From: Helicobacter macacae MIT 99-5501 | GTDB lineage: Bacteria > Campylobacterota > Campylobacteria > Campylobacterales > Helicobacteraceae | Assembly (NCBI RefSeq): GCF_000507845.1 | Contig: NZ_KI669455.1 | Span: 191,441-255,440, forward strand | Length of the DNA: 64,000 bases | Direction: 5' to 3' | Shown: positions 15,420 to 23,103 of the stretch, piece by piece | Layout of the letters: the number at the start of each line of letters is the position of its first letter | Position numbering within the stretch: position 1 is the first letter of the stretch | Made by a program: the position numbers and the translations under genes | The notes under the pieces: generated by a model | The model's database searches: none | What the model saw: the letters and a program-made list of their open reading frames with translations, nothing else | Told to the model about the DNA's origin: nothing

Positions 15420-16409
15420 CTACTTTGCGAATGCTTTTTCTATGCGCTCGCATACTTTTGATTCTAGTGCTCTTAGTGCTTGATATACAGCGCATTCTAT
15501 GGCTCTCTCATTGCTTTTGCCGTGGCTTATGATTACGACTTTATTTACTCCTAGCAGTGGTGCACCGCCGTATTCTGCATAGTCCATTTTTTTCTTTAGA
15601 TTTGCAAAAGAGCCTTTTAGTAGGATTCCCCCTAGTATTTTTATAGGAGAGGATTTTATGTCATCTTTTAAGATTTTGCTTACCGCACTTGCTACACCCT
15701 CTGCTGCTTTTAGCACGAGATTTCCGCTAAACCCATCGCAGACAATGACATCAGTGCTACCATTAAAAATATCGCCACTCTCTACATTGCCGATGAAAAA
15801 TGGATACTCTTTCAAAAGTTTGAAAGCCTCTTTTGTGAGTTCGTTGCCTTTGGATTCTTCCTCGCCATTTGCTAGCAATCCTACGCGGACATTTTCATAG
15901 CCCATCACAGAAGTGGCGTATTCATTGCCCATTATGGCAAATTCTACCAAGTATTCGCTTTTGCAATCAGTATTTGCCCCAGCGTCCAAAATCATACTTG
16001 GTTTAGCCGTAGTAGTAGGCATAAGCGTGCAAATAGCGGGGCGAGAAATGCCCTTGATTCTGCCGATTCTCATCGTGGCTAGGCTCATAGTCGCTCCACT
16101 ATGTCCGGGCGACACAAGCGCGTCTGCCTCGCCATTTTTGACAATCTCGGTAGCGACATATATAGAGGAATCCTTGCGCTTTAGTGCTTCTGTCGCTCCA
16201 TCTTCCATACGAATATAATCAGAGCAGTGGCGCACGCTAAGACGAGATTTGAGATTTTGAGGTAGATTTGAGATGAGGGGGGAGATTTGGCTTTCATCGC
16301 CGACTAATATCGCTTCAAACTCACGCTTTTTCAATGCTTCTAGCGCACCAAGAACGATAGGGGCTACACCTTTGTCCGCTCCCATAACATCAACAGCTAC
16401 TCTTAGCAT
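15420..16409 (-). CDS. plsX: Phosphate acyltransferase PlsX
   Basis: PlsX converts acyl-ACP to acyl-phosphate, the acyl donor for the first step of phospholipid synthesis. At 329 residues it matches the family. Landmarks are [13 protein letters not shown] at the N-terminus, [38 protein letters not shown] and [17 protein letters not shown]. The start has TTAAGGAG. It lies between rpmF and fabH, the usual context linking lipid and ribosomal protein supply. Confidence 0.96.
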   Translation of the reverse strand: MLRVAVDVMGADKGVAPIVLGALEALKKREFEAILVGDESQISPLISNLPQNLKSRLSVRHCSDYIRMEDGATEALKRKDSSIYVATEIVKNGEADALVSPGHSGATMSLATMRIGRIKGISRPAICTLMPTTTAKPSMILDAGANTDCKSEYLVEFAIMGNEYATSVMGYENVRVGLLANGEEESKGNELTKEAFKLLKEYPFFIGNVESGDIFNGSTDVIVCDGFSGNLVLKAAEGVASAVSKILKDDIKSSPIKILGGILLKGSFANLKKKMDYAEYGGAPLLGVNKVVIISHGKSNERAIECAVYQALRALESKVCERIEKAFAK

Positions 16410-16492
16410 ACAATCTCCTTAAAAATTCTAGAAAAGAAGTAAAAACAGACTTAATAAGATAATTTGGTAGATTTTAGGTATTTTTAAATTTT

Positions 16493-16577
16493 TGTCGTTT
16501 ATATTGAGAGTTTGCTCTTAGTTTTTTGTGCAAAAATCTACTTGTGAGCGACACCATAATATGCGACATAAACGACA
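16493..16577. other. Inverted repeat in the rpmF-plsX spacer
   Basis: TGTCGTTTAT (16493-16502) and ATAAACGACA (16568-16577) are perfect 10-base inverted arms 65 bases apart, in a 257-base gap inside an otherwise tight operon. It could be an RNA leader structure or an operator pair for plsX. I see no T-run that would make it a terminator. Confidence 0.4.
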
Positions 16578-16666
16578 CCGCCAAATCAAAATATAGAACG
16601 CTAAATCCACCACCAAAAGTGGCAAAACCCTAAAATTTCACGCTAAAACAAAGTCTTGGTTAAAAA

Positions 16667-16819
16667 TTAGCCTTTGTATTTGCCACTAAATTTATTTACA
16701 CGATGAGGTAGCTTCCAGCTTCCGTCTTTGTCTTTGATAGGTTTTGCAAGAGTGATTTTGTAGTGTGTCCTGCGCTTTGCCGCTCGTGTCTTGCTTACTC
16801 TTCGCTTTGGGACTGCCAT
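16667..16819 (-). CDS. rpmF: 50S ribosomal protein L32
   Basis: This 50-codon gene begins [20 protein letters not shown] and ends [10 protein letters not shown], a clear L32. The zinc-binding cysteines of some L32 versions are absent, as in other Helicobacter. It starts one base after the yceD stop and has AAAGGAG upstream (inside yceD), so the two are coupled. Confidence 0.96.
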   Translation of the reverse strand: MAVPKRRVSKTRAAKRRTHYKITLAKPIKDKDGSWKLPHRVNKFSGKYKG

Positions 16820-16820
16820 T

Positions 16821-17195
16821 TTATTCTCCTTTGTGATGATAGTCTAGTTTGATTGACTCGATTTCACTTTGCAAGATAAAATCTAAGTCAATAAAGCCAT
16901 CAAAAAACTCAATAACATCAAATGTCTCTAAGCTTTGGCTTTGTGCATCCCAGAATCCATCTGAAATATACAAAACCAATTCTTCATCTAGCGTTTCTTG
17001 GTATTCCTCGCCACTTATGTCGCAAACTAGCGTGATTTCTCCGCTTAGCCTGCCCTCCAAAAGAAACAGCCCTTTTTGCCCTTGCCCCCTTGCTTCTTGT
17101 ATCTCGCCACTTAGCTTTACTATGTCTCCTTGTATATCTTTTTCTAGGCTAAAAGATTTCGGTGTGGAGGAGATTTTGCGTGCTTGGATTTTCAT
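16821..17195 (-). CDS. YceD/DUF177-family protein
   Basis: The 124-residue protein belongs to the DUF177 (YceD) family, nearly always encoded just before rpmF and implicated in 23S rRNA or large-subunit metabolism. Features are [19 protein letters not shown] near residue 48 (the region that has CxxC in some relatives but only one Cys here), then an acidic stretch ([19 protein letters not shown]). No good Shine-Dalgarno precedes the ATG. Confidence 0.82.
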   Translation of the reverse strand: MKIQARKISSTPKSFSLEKDIQGDIVKLSGEIQEARGQGQKGLFLLEGRLSGEITLVCDISGEEYQETLDEELVLYISDGFWDAQSQSLETFDVIEFFDGFIDLDFILQSEIESIKLDYHHKGE

Positions 17196-17361
17196 TTAGA
17201 TTTTGGTGTTTGCAAAATTGGCAAAATCAGCATTTGTAAAAAGAAGCTCCCTACCCAAAAATTTTCACAATCAACGCAGTCTAAGCAAAGCGTTCTTAGG
17301 ATAGGCTATCTAGAAAACCTTAGAATCTGCTTTGAGTAGAAAACGACAAAATCCACAAAGC

Positions 17362-17775
17362 CTAGCAAATTTCGCGTGTGCTAAAGAAAAACGCAATTTC
17401 GATTTTGGCGTTTTCTAGGCTATCACTTCCGTGCACTGCATTTGCATCAATACTCTCTGCAAAATCTGCACGAATCGTTCCTTTTGCTGCTTCTTTTGGA
17501 TTTGTCGCACCCATAAGTTCTCTATTTTTGGCTACGGCATTTTGTCCCTCTAGCACCATCACTACCACAGGACCACTTACCATAAATTCCACCAAATCCT
17601 TAAAAAACGGGCGTTCTTTATGCACGGCATAAAACCCTTGCGCATCGCTTACGCTCAAGCAAAGTTTTTTCATCGCCGCTATGCGCAATCCATTGTCCTC
17701 AAATCTCTGCACTATCTTGCCTATCACACCCTTTTCTACGGCATCTGGCTTGATGATTGATAAAGTTTGCTCCAT
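17362..17775 (-). CDS. ndk: Nucleoside diphosphate kinase
   Basis: Ndk transfers the gamma-phosphate between nucleoside triphosphates and diphosphates through a phosphohistidine. Of 137 residues, the active-site H115 is in [33 protein letters not shown] at the N-terminus and [18 protein letters not shown] are also family motifs. The start has TTTAGGAG. It is the first gene of the ndk-yceD-rpmF-plsX-fabH set; the divergent gene at 18035 begins 260 bases away. Confidence 0.97.
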   Translation of the reverse strand: MEQTLSIIKPDAVEKGVIGKIVQRFEDNGLRIAAMKKLCLSVSDAQGFYAVHKERPFFKDLVEFMVSGPVVVMVLEGQNAVAKNRELMGATNPKEAAKGTIRADFAESIDANAVHGSDSLENAKIEIAFFFSTREIC

Positions 17776-18034
17776 AAAGTCTCCTAAAAAAAGTAATTTG
17801 TGATTATAATGCGCTTATGCTTAAATAATAATAAAAAATTAAACTTCAAAAAACCTCATTAGATAAAATCAAACTTTGATATAATGCCGATTTTGTATGT
17901 CGTGGATTTAGCACTACAAAACACGCGAGATTCTAAGCAGTGCTAGATTTTGCCAAACACTAGATTTCGCTAATGTTTTGTCAAACAAAGCCAAAATCCA
18001 ATAAAAACCAAAAATCGCTTAAGGGCTAAAGCAA

Positions 18035-18634
18035 ATGCAATACTCACAAGATAATCAATCAACCCCCAAAACCACTGCAAGCACGTCCACAAATACCCAA
18101 AGCCCACACGCATTAGAATCCCAAAAAAAAGAACACATACAACCTCACATAGAACCTATGGATTTTCCAAAATCTAGCGCAAAATCTAGTGAAAAATCTA
18201 GCGTTGATTTGTCGTTATCCGCGCTTGATTCTGCTTTAGCCCCACGCTCTATAAGCACCACAATGAACGCCCCGCATAGAATCAAACCAAATCAGCCAAG
18301 CAAAATCAGCGTGCGTGAAATCGCCACAAGCGAGCAATCAATCCAAATGAGAATCGACCCACACGAGCGAGATGAGATATTTGCCCTAGAGCTAGAGCAA
18401 AAAGATGAGGGACTAAATGTGCGCTATCTTATCTACGCATATATCGGGCTTTCGCTGTTTTTGCTCGTGTGTATGCCAAAGGTTTGGCTAAGTAGCACAA
18501 TATACTACACAAGCCGTGATATAAACAAACTCCAAACACAAAGAGACTTACTCCAAGAAGAAAACAAACGACTTCAAAACGAGCGCGAAAAGCTCCGCTA
18601 CCAATACCTAAAGCTAAATTCCCAACCGCAGTAA
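18035..18634 (+). CDS. Bitopic membrane protein with C-terminal coiled coil
   Basis: I do not recognise a specific family. The first ~130 residues are Ser/Thr/Lys/Pro-rich and probably disordered, with many TCTAGC-type words in the DNA. A membrane segment follows (YLIYAYIGLSLFLLVCMPKVWL, about 137-158), then a heptad-rich coiled coil (NKLQTQRDLLQEENKRLQNEREKLRY). A cytoplasmic tail, one membrane span and a short periplasmic leucine zipper is the layout of FtsL/DivIC-type division proteins, but that is inference from shape only. AAGGG lies upstream of the ATG. Confidence 0.65.
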   Translation: MQYSQDNQSTPKTTASTSTNTQSPHALESQKKEHIQPHIEPMDFPKSSAKSSEKSSVDLSLSALDSALAPRSISTTMNAPHRIKPNQPSKISVREIATSEQSIQMRIDPHERDEIFALELEQKDEGLNVRYLIYAYIGLSLFLLVCMPKVWLSSTIYYTSRDINKLQTQRDLLQEENKRLQNEREKLRYQYLKLNSQPQ

Positions 18635-18983
18635 TATAGCAATAAGGTGCAGCATAGTGTAGCGCAATAGCAATACCAATTTAGCGCAAGTAACCACAAA
18701 TATGGCTAGCTGATTTTGGCGTTTTTAAGTTTTAGTGTTTTTTTATAAAACCCAAAAACACCCTAAAATACACACAAAAAAAATCTCAATTTTACTTTGC
18801 AAATTTATTTGCCAATATTGTGTTAATTTTGCAAAATATTTGGCTTAGATTCCAAGTTTTTTATCAAATTTCAACTTATTTTAAGAATATTTTGGTTAAA
18901 AAGCACCATTTGATTTTTGCTTGATTTGTGCTTGCTAGCCTTGCCAAGCCCACAAAATCCACCATACTAAAAGGAGTGTAACA
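18635..18983. other. AT-rich intergenic region before the ferredoxin gene
   Basis: These 349 bases hold no gene and no clear terminator or palindrome that I can name. They are very A/T-rich with several possible -10 hexamers, so the ferredoxin operon promoter probably lies here. Confidence 0.5.
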
Positions 18984-19235
18984 ATGAGTTTGATGATAAA
19001 TGATGAGTGTATAGCCTGCGATGCGTGTTTAGAAGAATGCCCAAATGAAGCCATCATTGAGGGTGAGCCAATCTACCGCATAGACCCTGATTGTTGCACA
19101 GAATGTGTTGGGTATTATGATGAGCCAAGCTGTGTGAGTGCTTGCCCAAAAGATGCGATTATGCCAGACCCTGACAATGCTGAAAGTTTGGAAGAGCTAA
19201 AATACAAATACGAACAACTAAAAAATAAAGAATAA
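18984..19235 (+). CDS. 2[4Fe-4S] ferredoxin, YfhL type
   Basis: The 83-residue protein has two cluster motifs: CIACDACLEECP at residues 9-20, and CTECVGYYDEPSCVSACP with the eight-residue spacing that marks the YfhL/FdxA subtype. In Helicobacter this kind of ferredoxin can be the electron acceptor of pyruvate:ferredoxin oxidoreductase. The C-terminus is a short charged helix (ESLEELKYKYEQLKNKE). The start has AAAAGGAG. The order ferredoxin - ppx/gppA - lipid A acyltransferase matches my memory of H. pylori. Confidence 0.93.
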   Translation: MSLMINDECIACDACLEECPNEAIIEGEPIYRIDPDCCTECVGYYDEPSCVSACPKDAIMPDPDNAESLEELKYKYEQLKNKE

Positions 19236-19285
19236 AAGATATAATGTTGCCCATATTTCTTGCAAACCAAGCTAAAGGGCAACAA

Positions 19286-20752
19286 ATGGCAAAAGTAACC
19301 GCAGTCATTGACATCGGCTCAAACTCCGCTAGAATGGCGATTTATGAAAAAACAAGTCGCTATGGATTTCGCCTTATTTATGAATGTAAATCGCGAGTTA
19401 GGATTTCGCAAGGGTGCTATGAGAACAACGGAGCATTGCAAGAAATCCCAATGCAAAGAGCAATATCAGCTCTGAAAGAATTTAGGGCAATAGCCAAGCA
19501 ATACAAGGCAAATAAACTTTTTTGTGTGGCGACTTCTGCGATACGAGACGCGCCAAATAGGGCGGAGTTTTTGCTCCGAGCTAGGAAGCAAAGCGGCATA
19601 GACATAAAAGTCATTGACGGGGAAAAAGAAGCGTGGTATGGTGGGCTAGCTTGCGCCAATCTCTCCCACAACAAAACAGGTATTACCATAGACATAGGTG
19701 GTGGTAGCACAGAATGCGCTATCATAGAAAACGGCACTCTAAAGGATTTAATCTCTCTAAAACTTGGCACGATTCGACTAAAAGAGTTGTTTTTTGACCA
19801 TCATAAAAATATTGATTCTGCTAAGGAATTTATCTTAGAAGAGTTAGCCAAACTCCCACCACATTTTGTGTGTGAGAATGTATTTGGGATTGGTGGGACG
19901 ATTCGGGCGATAGCCAAAATGATAAGCAGGCAGGCAAAATACCCCATAAAAACTATTCACGGCTATGAAGTAGAAGTAAGCAAAATGCGACCTCTCATAC
20001 ATAGTATCTACAAAGCAAAAGAGGAGGATTTGGAGGGGCTAGGTGTCCCGCTTGATAGAAAAGACAATATTAGAAGTGGTGCACTTATTTTTTCTATGCT
20101 TTTGGCTCACTTTGGGGCAAAAAACATTACCGCTAGTGGTGTGGGTGTGCGTGAGGGGGTTTTCCTTAGCGATATGCTTCGCACGCAAAAGCACCGATTC
20201 CCAAATGGCATTTTGCCTTCTCTTATCGCGCTAAAAGATAGGTTTGGCATCAACCAAAAAGTAGCAAAAAACCACACCAAGCAAGCCTTAGCGATTTTTG
20301 ACACTCTAGCTCCACTCCATAAGCTAGGAGATGAGTATAAAGCCTACTTAAATGTCGCTTCACAGCTTTGTGATATTGGTAGTTTTCTAAACTTCTATGG
20401 CAAGTCCGAGCTTGGAGCGTATATCTTGCTAAATGGGCTTGATTATGGATTTTCTCATACCCAAAGGGCTGTGATATGTCTGCTAGTTCAGCATTTAGGC
20501 AAGCAGATTCCCAAAGATTCTGCCATAGCGCATATCAGTGAGATTATGCCACCATTAGAATCATTGCAATGGCTTAGCTTCGTGCTATCACTTGCTCATA
20601 CGCTGTGTGCCACAGGGGAAGAAAAGCTAGCTTACACTTATGCAAGAGAATCACTACAAATCCACTGCAAATCCGCTCTATATCTTGCAAGAGAGGACAT
20701 ATCTAGGCTTATCCCACCCGCAAAGCTATCAGTAGAATTTATAACAAACTAG
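19286..20752 (+). CDS. ppx/gppA: Exopolyphosphatase / pppGpp phosphohydrolase
   Basis: Ppx/GppA enzymes hydrolyse polyphosphate or convert pppGpp to ppGpp, tuning the stringent response. The ASKHA-fold landmarks are AVIDIGSNSARMAIYE at the N-terminus, CVATSAIRDAPN, TGITIDIGGGSTECAII and VFGIGGTIRAIA. A C-terminal HD-like helical region follows. ATG 19286 is chosen for its AAAGGG; the upstream ATG at 19244 has no good site and adds a non-conserved leader. From sequence I cannot say which substrate it prefers. Confidence 0.9.
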   Translation: MAKVTAVIDIGSNSARMAIYEKTSRYGFRLIYECKSRVRISQGCYENNGALQEIPMQRAISALKEFRAIAKQYKANKLFCVATSAIRDAPNRAEFLLRARKQSGIDIKVIDGEKEAWYGGLACANLSHNKTGITIDIGGGSTECAIIENGTLKDLISLKLGTIRLKELFFDHHKNIDSAKEFILEELAKLPPHFVCENVFGIGGTIRAIAKMISRQAKYPIKTIHGYEVEVSKMRPLIHSIYKAKEEDLEGLGVPLDRKDNIRSGALIFSMLLAHFGAKNITASGVGVREGVFLSDMLRTQKHRFPNGILPSLIALKDRFGINQKVAKNHTKQALAIFDTLAPLHKLGDEYKAYLNVASQLCDIGSFLNFYGKSELGAYILLNGLDYGFSHTQRAVICLLVQHLGKQIPKDSAIAHISEIMPPLESLQWLSFVLSLAHTLCATGEEKLAYTYARESLQIHCKSALYLAREDISRLIPPAKLSVEFITN

Positions 20753-20765
20753 GATTTTATACCAA

Positions 20766-21728
20766 ATGGCACAACACCGCAAAGACACTATAACTCCCAA
20801 GCTAAAAAAGCTAGCTACTTACTCAAGTGGCAGGTTTTTGTCTGGCTTTGTGAGTTTTTTTGGGTGGCTATTAGCTATTGTGCCTCATTGCGTGTTTTTG
20901 GTATTTGTAAAATCTCTAGGGCTACTTATGTATCGGCTAGATAACAAAAACCGCTACAACGATGCCAAAACAAACCTAGACTTCATCTATGGCGACACTC
21001 TCACGCCCGAGCAAAAAAAAGAAATCATCAAGCGATGCTATCAAAACTTTGCCTTTGTAATCCTTGAGTCTATCCGTGTAACCAATATCCCCTACCATAA
21101 GCACCAAAAGCGATTTGAAGTTATTGATGAGCATTATTTACTAGAATGCTTAGATTCCAAAGGTAGTGCGGTGCTTATCTCTGGGCATTTTGGGTATTGG
21201 GAAGCTATGGCGACATTTTTGCCACCTCGCTATCGCAAGTGTCAGATGGCAAGTCTAGGGCGACTTACAGGGATTGATTCTGTGGATAGCTTAATCATCT
21301 CTAGGCGTGAGTTTCAAGGCGTGAAGTTTATAAACAAAGCAGGAGCGTTTAAGCATTTGCTACGACTATATGGCGGAGGAAACGCACTCGCTGGGATACT
21401 CACAGACCAAAGTATGAACAAAAGCGAGGGCATAGAGGTAGAATTTATGGGCAAAAAAGCTACACACACGCCTATTGCTTCGATTTTATCTCGTAGGTTT
21501 GGTGTGGGTATCGTGCCTGTGTTTATTGATTTTGATGAGGGCTATTCAAAGTTTGTTGTGCGGTTTTTCCCTGCTATCTTTGCGCCACACACCCAAGACT
21601 CTAGCGCGGATATACTCCAAGCCACCCAAGCCCAAGCCAATATCACAGCGCACGCTATACAGACAAACCCAAAAAGCTGGTTTTGGTTTCATAGGCGTTG
21701 GAAAGAGTTTTATACAGATTTGTATTAG
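20766..21728 (+). CDS. Lipid A biosynthesis acyltransferase (LpxL/HtrB family)
   Basis: These membrane-bound enzymes add a secondary acyl chain to the Kdo-lipid A precursor at the inner membrane. The 320-residue protein has an N-terminal membrane segment (LSGFVSFFGWLLAIVPHCVFLVF) and the HX4(D/E) acyltransferase motif in ISGHFGYWEAM. GILTDQS and the C-terminal PKSWFWFHRRWK are also typical. It begins 13 bases after ppx/gppA without a clear Shine-Dalgarno, suggesting coupling. Confidence 0.9.
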   Translation: MAQHRKDTITPKLKKLATYSSGRFLSGFVSFFGWLLAIVPHCVFLVFVKSLGLLMYRLDNKNRYNDAKTNLDFIYGDTLTPEQKKEIIKRCYQNFAFVILESIRVTNIPYHKHQKRFEVIDEHYLLECLDSKGSAVLISGHFGYWEAMATFLPPRYRKCQMASLGRLTGIDSVDSLIISRREFQGVKFINKAGAFKHLLRLYGGGNALAGILTDQSMNKSEGIEVEFMGKKATHTPIASILSRRFGVGIVPVFIDFDEGYSKFVVRFFPAIFAPHTQDSSADILQATQAQANITAHAIQTNPKSWFWFHRRWKEFYTDLY

Positions 21729-22021
21729 ATTTTTAGGTTTATTTTGCACAACTCGACATACAATAGTATACATTTAGTATATGGTGTGCTTACATAAGTA
21801 GTGTTGGTTTTGCTAAATTTTTGTGAGATTTTGGGCTAAGACTTTGGATTTTATACGCTTTTTGCATAAAATCTTTTCGCAAATCAAAAAAAATTTGTTA
21901 TAATCAAAGTTAATCTTTCGTAAATGAAAGATAATTTTTCTGCTTAGCTTTTAGTCGGGCGGATATTCTACTCCACGCGACATAAAGCGAAGTGATTCTA
22001 CACAGCATAAAGGAGCAAAAA

Positions 22022-22573
22022 ATGTGTGTGAATGTTTTGAAGCGGTTACAAGTAGTAGGTAAAGGTGTCTCTCTAGCGGGACTTATGTGTGGGGTAGTGG
22101 TAAGCTCATCTTTGCTAAGTGCTGCACCAGCGGACAACAGAGCAAAAGCAAAAGCAGCCACAAGTGCTCTCAAAGGCGATGAACGCAAAAGAGTAGAAGA
22201 CGGTATGAAAGCTGTCCAAAGACGAGAAAGCTTCAATGAAGCTACACTTGAAAAAGGTAAAAGACGCTACAAATCTTGCGCGATTTGCCACGGCTCAAAA
22301 GGCGATGTAACAGCACCAGGGCAACTAGAGGGTAGAACTATCCTTGATAGAGACTATGCAGCACTTGTCAAAGAATTGCAAGACTATCGAGCAGGCACTG
22401 CGGATAATGGTGGGCTAAATGTCATAATGACTGTGAATATGGATGAGTGGACTGACCAAGAAATCCAAGATGTCTCTGCGCATATCAATGCTTTGCGTGC
22501 AGAATACAACCAAAAAGCAAAAGCAAAAGCTGGAGCTAAAAAGAAGAAAAAGAGAGATGACGATGATGACTAA
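22022..22573 (+). CDS. Periplasmic class I cytochrome c with charged tail
   Basis: From ATG 22022 (AAAGGAG upstream) the 183-residue protein has a signal peptide (LAGLMCGVVVSSSLLSAAPA) and one haem site, C86-AI-C89-H90 (YKSCAICHGSKGD). A possible axial methionine lies in NVIMTVNMDEW. It ends with an odd tail, KAKAKAGAKKKKKRDDDDD, five Lys then five Asp, preceded by more Lys. The haem domain resembles small c553-type electron carriers but has an extra ~60-residue Lys/Arg-rich N-terminal region. It may pass electrons to the cbb3 oxidase. Confidence 0.87.
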   Translation: MCVNVLKRLQVVGKGVSLAGLMCGVVVSSSLLSAAPADNRAKAKAATSALKGDERKRVEDGMKAVQRRESFNEATLEKGKRRYKSCAICHGSKGDVTAPGQLEGRTILDRDYAALVKELQDYRAGTADNGGLNVIMTVNMDEWTDQEIQDVSAHINALRAEYNQKAKAKAGAKKKKKRDDDDD

Positions 22574-22610
22574 GCATTAGTCGCTTAATCTTTTCTTTAA
22601 TCTTTTTTTG

Positions 22611-22644
22611 TGGCTATGACTGCTAAGTCATAGCCATTTTTTTT
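22611..22644 (+). terminator. Rho-independent terminator after cytochrome c gene
   Basis: A perfect 11-base stem TGGCTATGACT / AGTCATAGCCA with a GCTA loop is followed by T8. It lies 38 bases past the cytochrome stop and is the clearest intrinsic terminator in the window. Confidence 0.93.
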
Positions 22645-23103
22645 GGACTTTTTGCTTTTATTAGATTCTGCATTGGATTTTGCTAAGACTCTTGTATTTA
22701 TTTTGTTCTTATAGCTTTCTTGTGCTTTTCGCACATTTTAACTTCTTTTAGACTTTTTGCAATACTTCTTTGAAACTCTTTTTTTTGTTTTCAAGGTATT
22801 ATAAAATAATTTGACTTGTGTAAAAAACGATTGCGTAAAAAATGCCTGCGCAAGAAGCCTCTTAAAACATATCTCTAAGTTTTTGCGCTCTGAAAGCACC
22901 CTCTCTTGGCACGGAGGGGATTTGGTGGTGGATTGATTTCATTATAAACTATTTTGATTTTCCCTAGAAAGCCTTAAGTATGACAAATTGCGTTATTGTG
23001 ATATGACAAATCACAGAGCCTGACACCCCAAAAGCTACTCTGTCTAAGCACCACAAAAAACAACGCAAAAATACCACAACCGACAAAATATATCCCCCCA
23101 AAT
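22645..23103. repeat. Intergenic region with decayed repeat copies
   Basis: There is no gene here. About 22894-22935 is a degenerate GC-rich repeat (GCACCCTCTCTTGGCACGG, then AGGGGATTTGGTGGTGG). About 22970-22990 (CCTTAAGTATGACAAATTGC) is a fragment of the TTGTCATA-type inverted-repeat family. The rest is AT-rich and shows nothing I can name. Confidence 0.65.
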
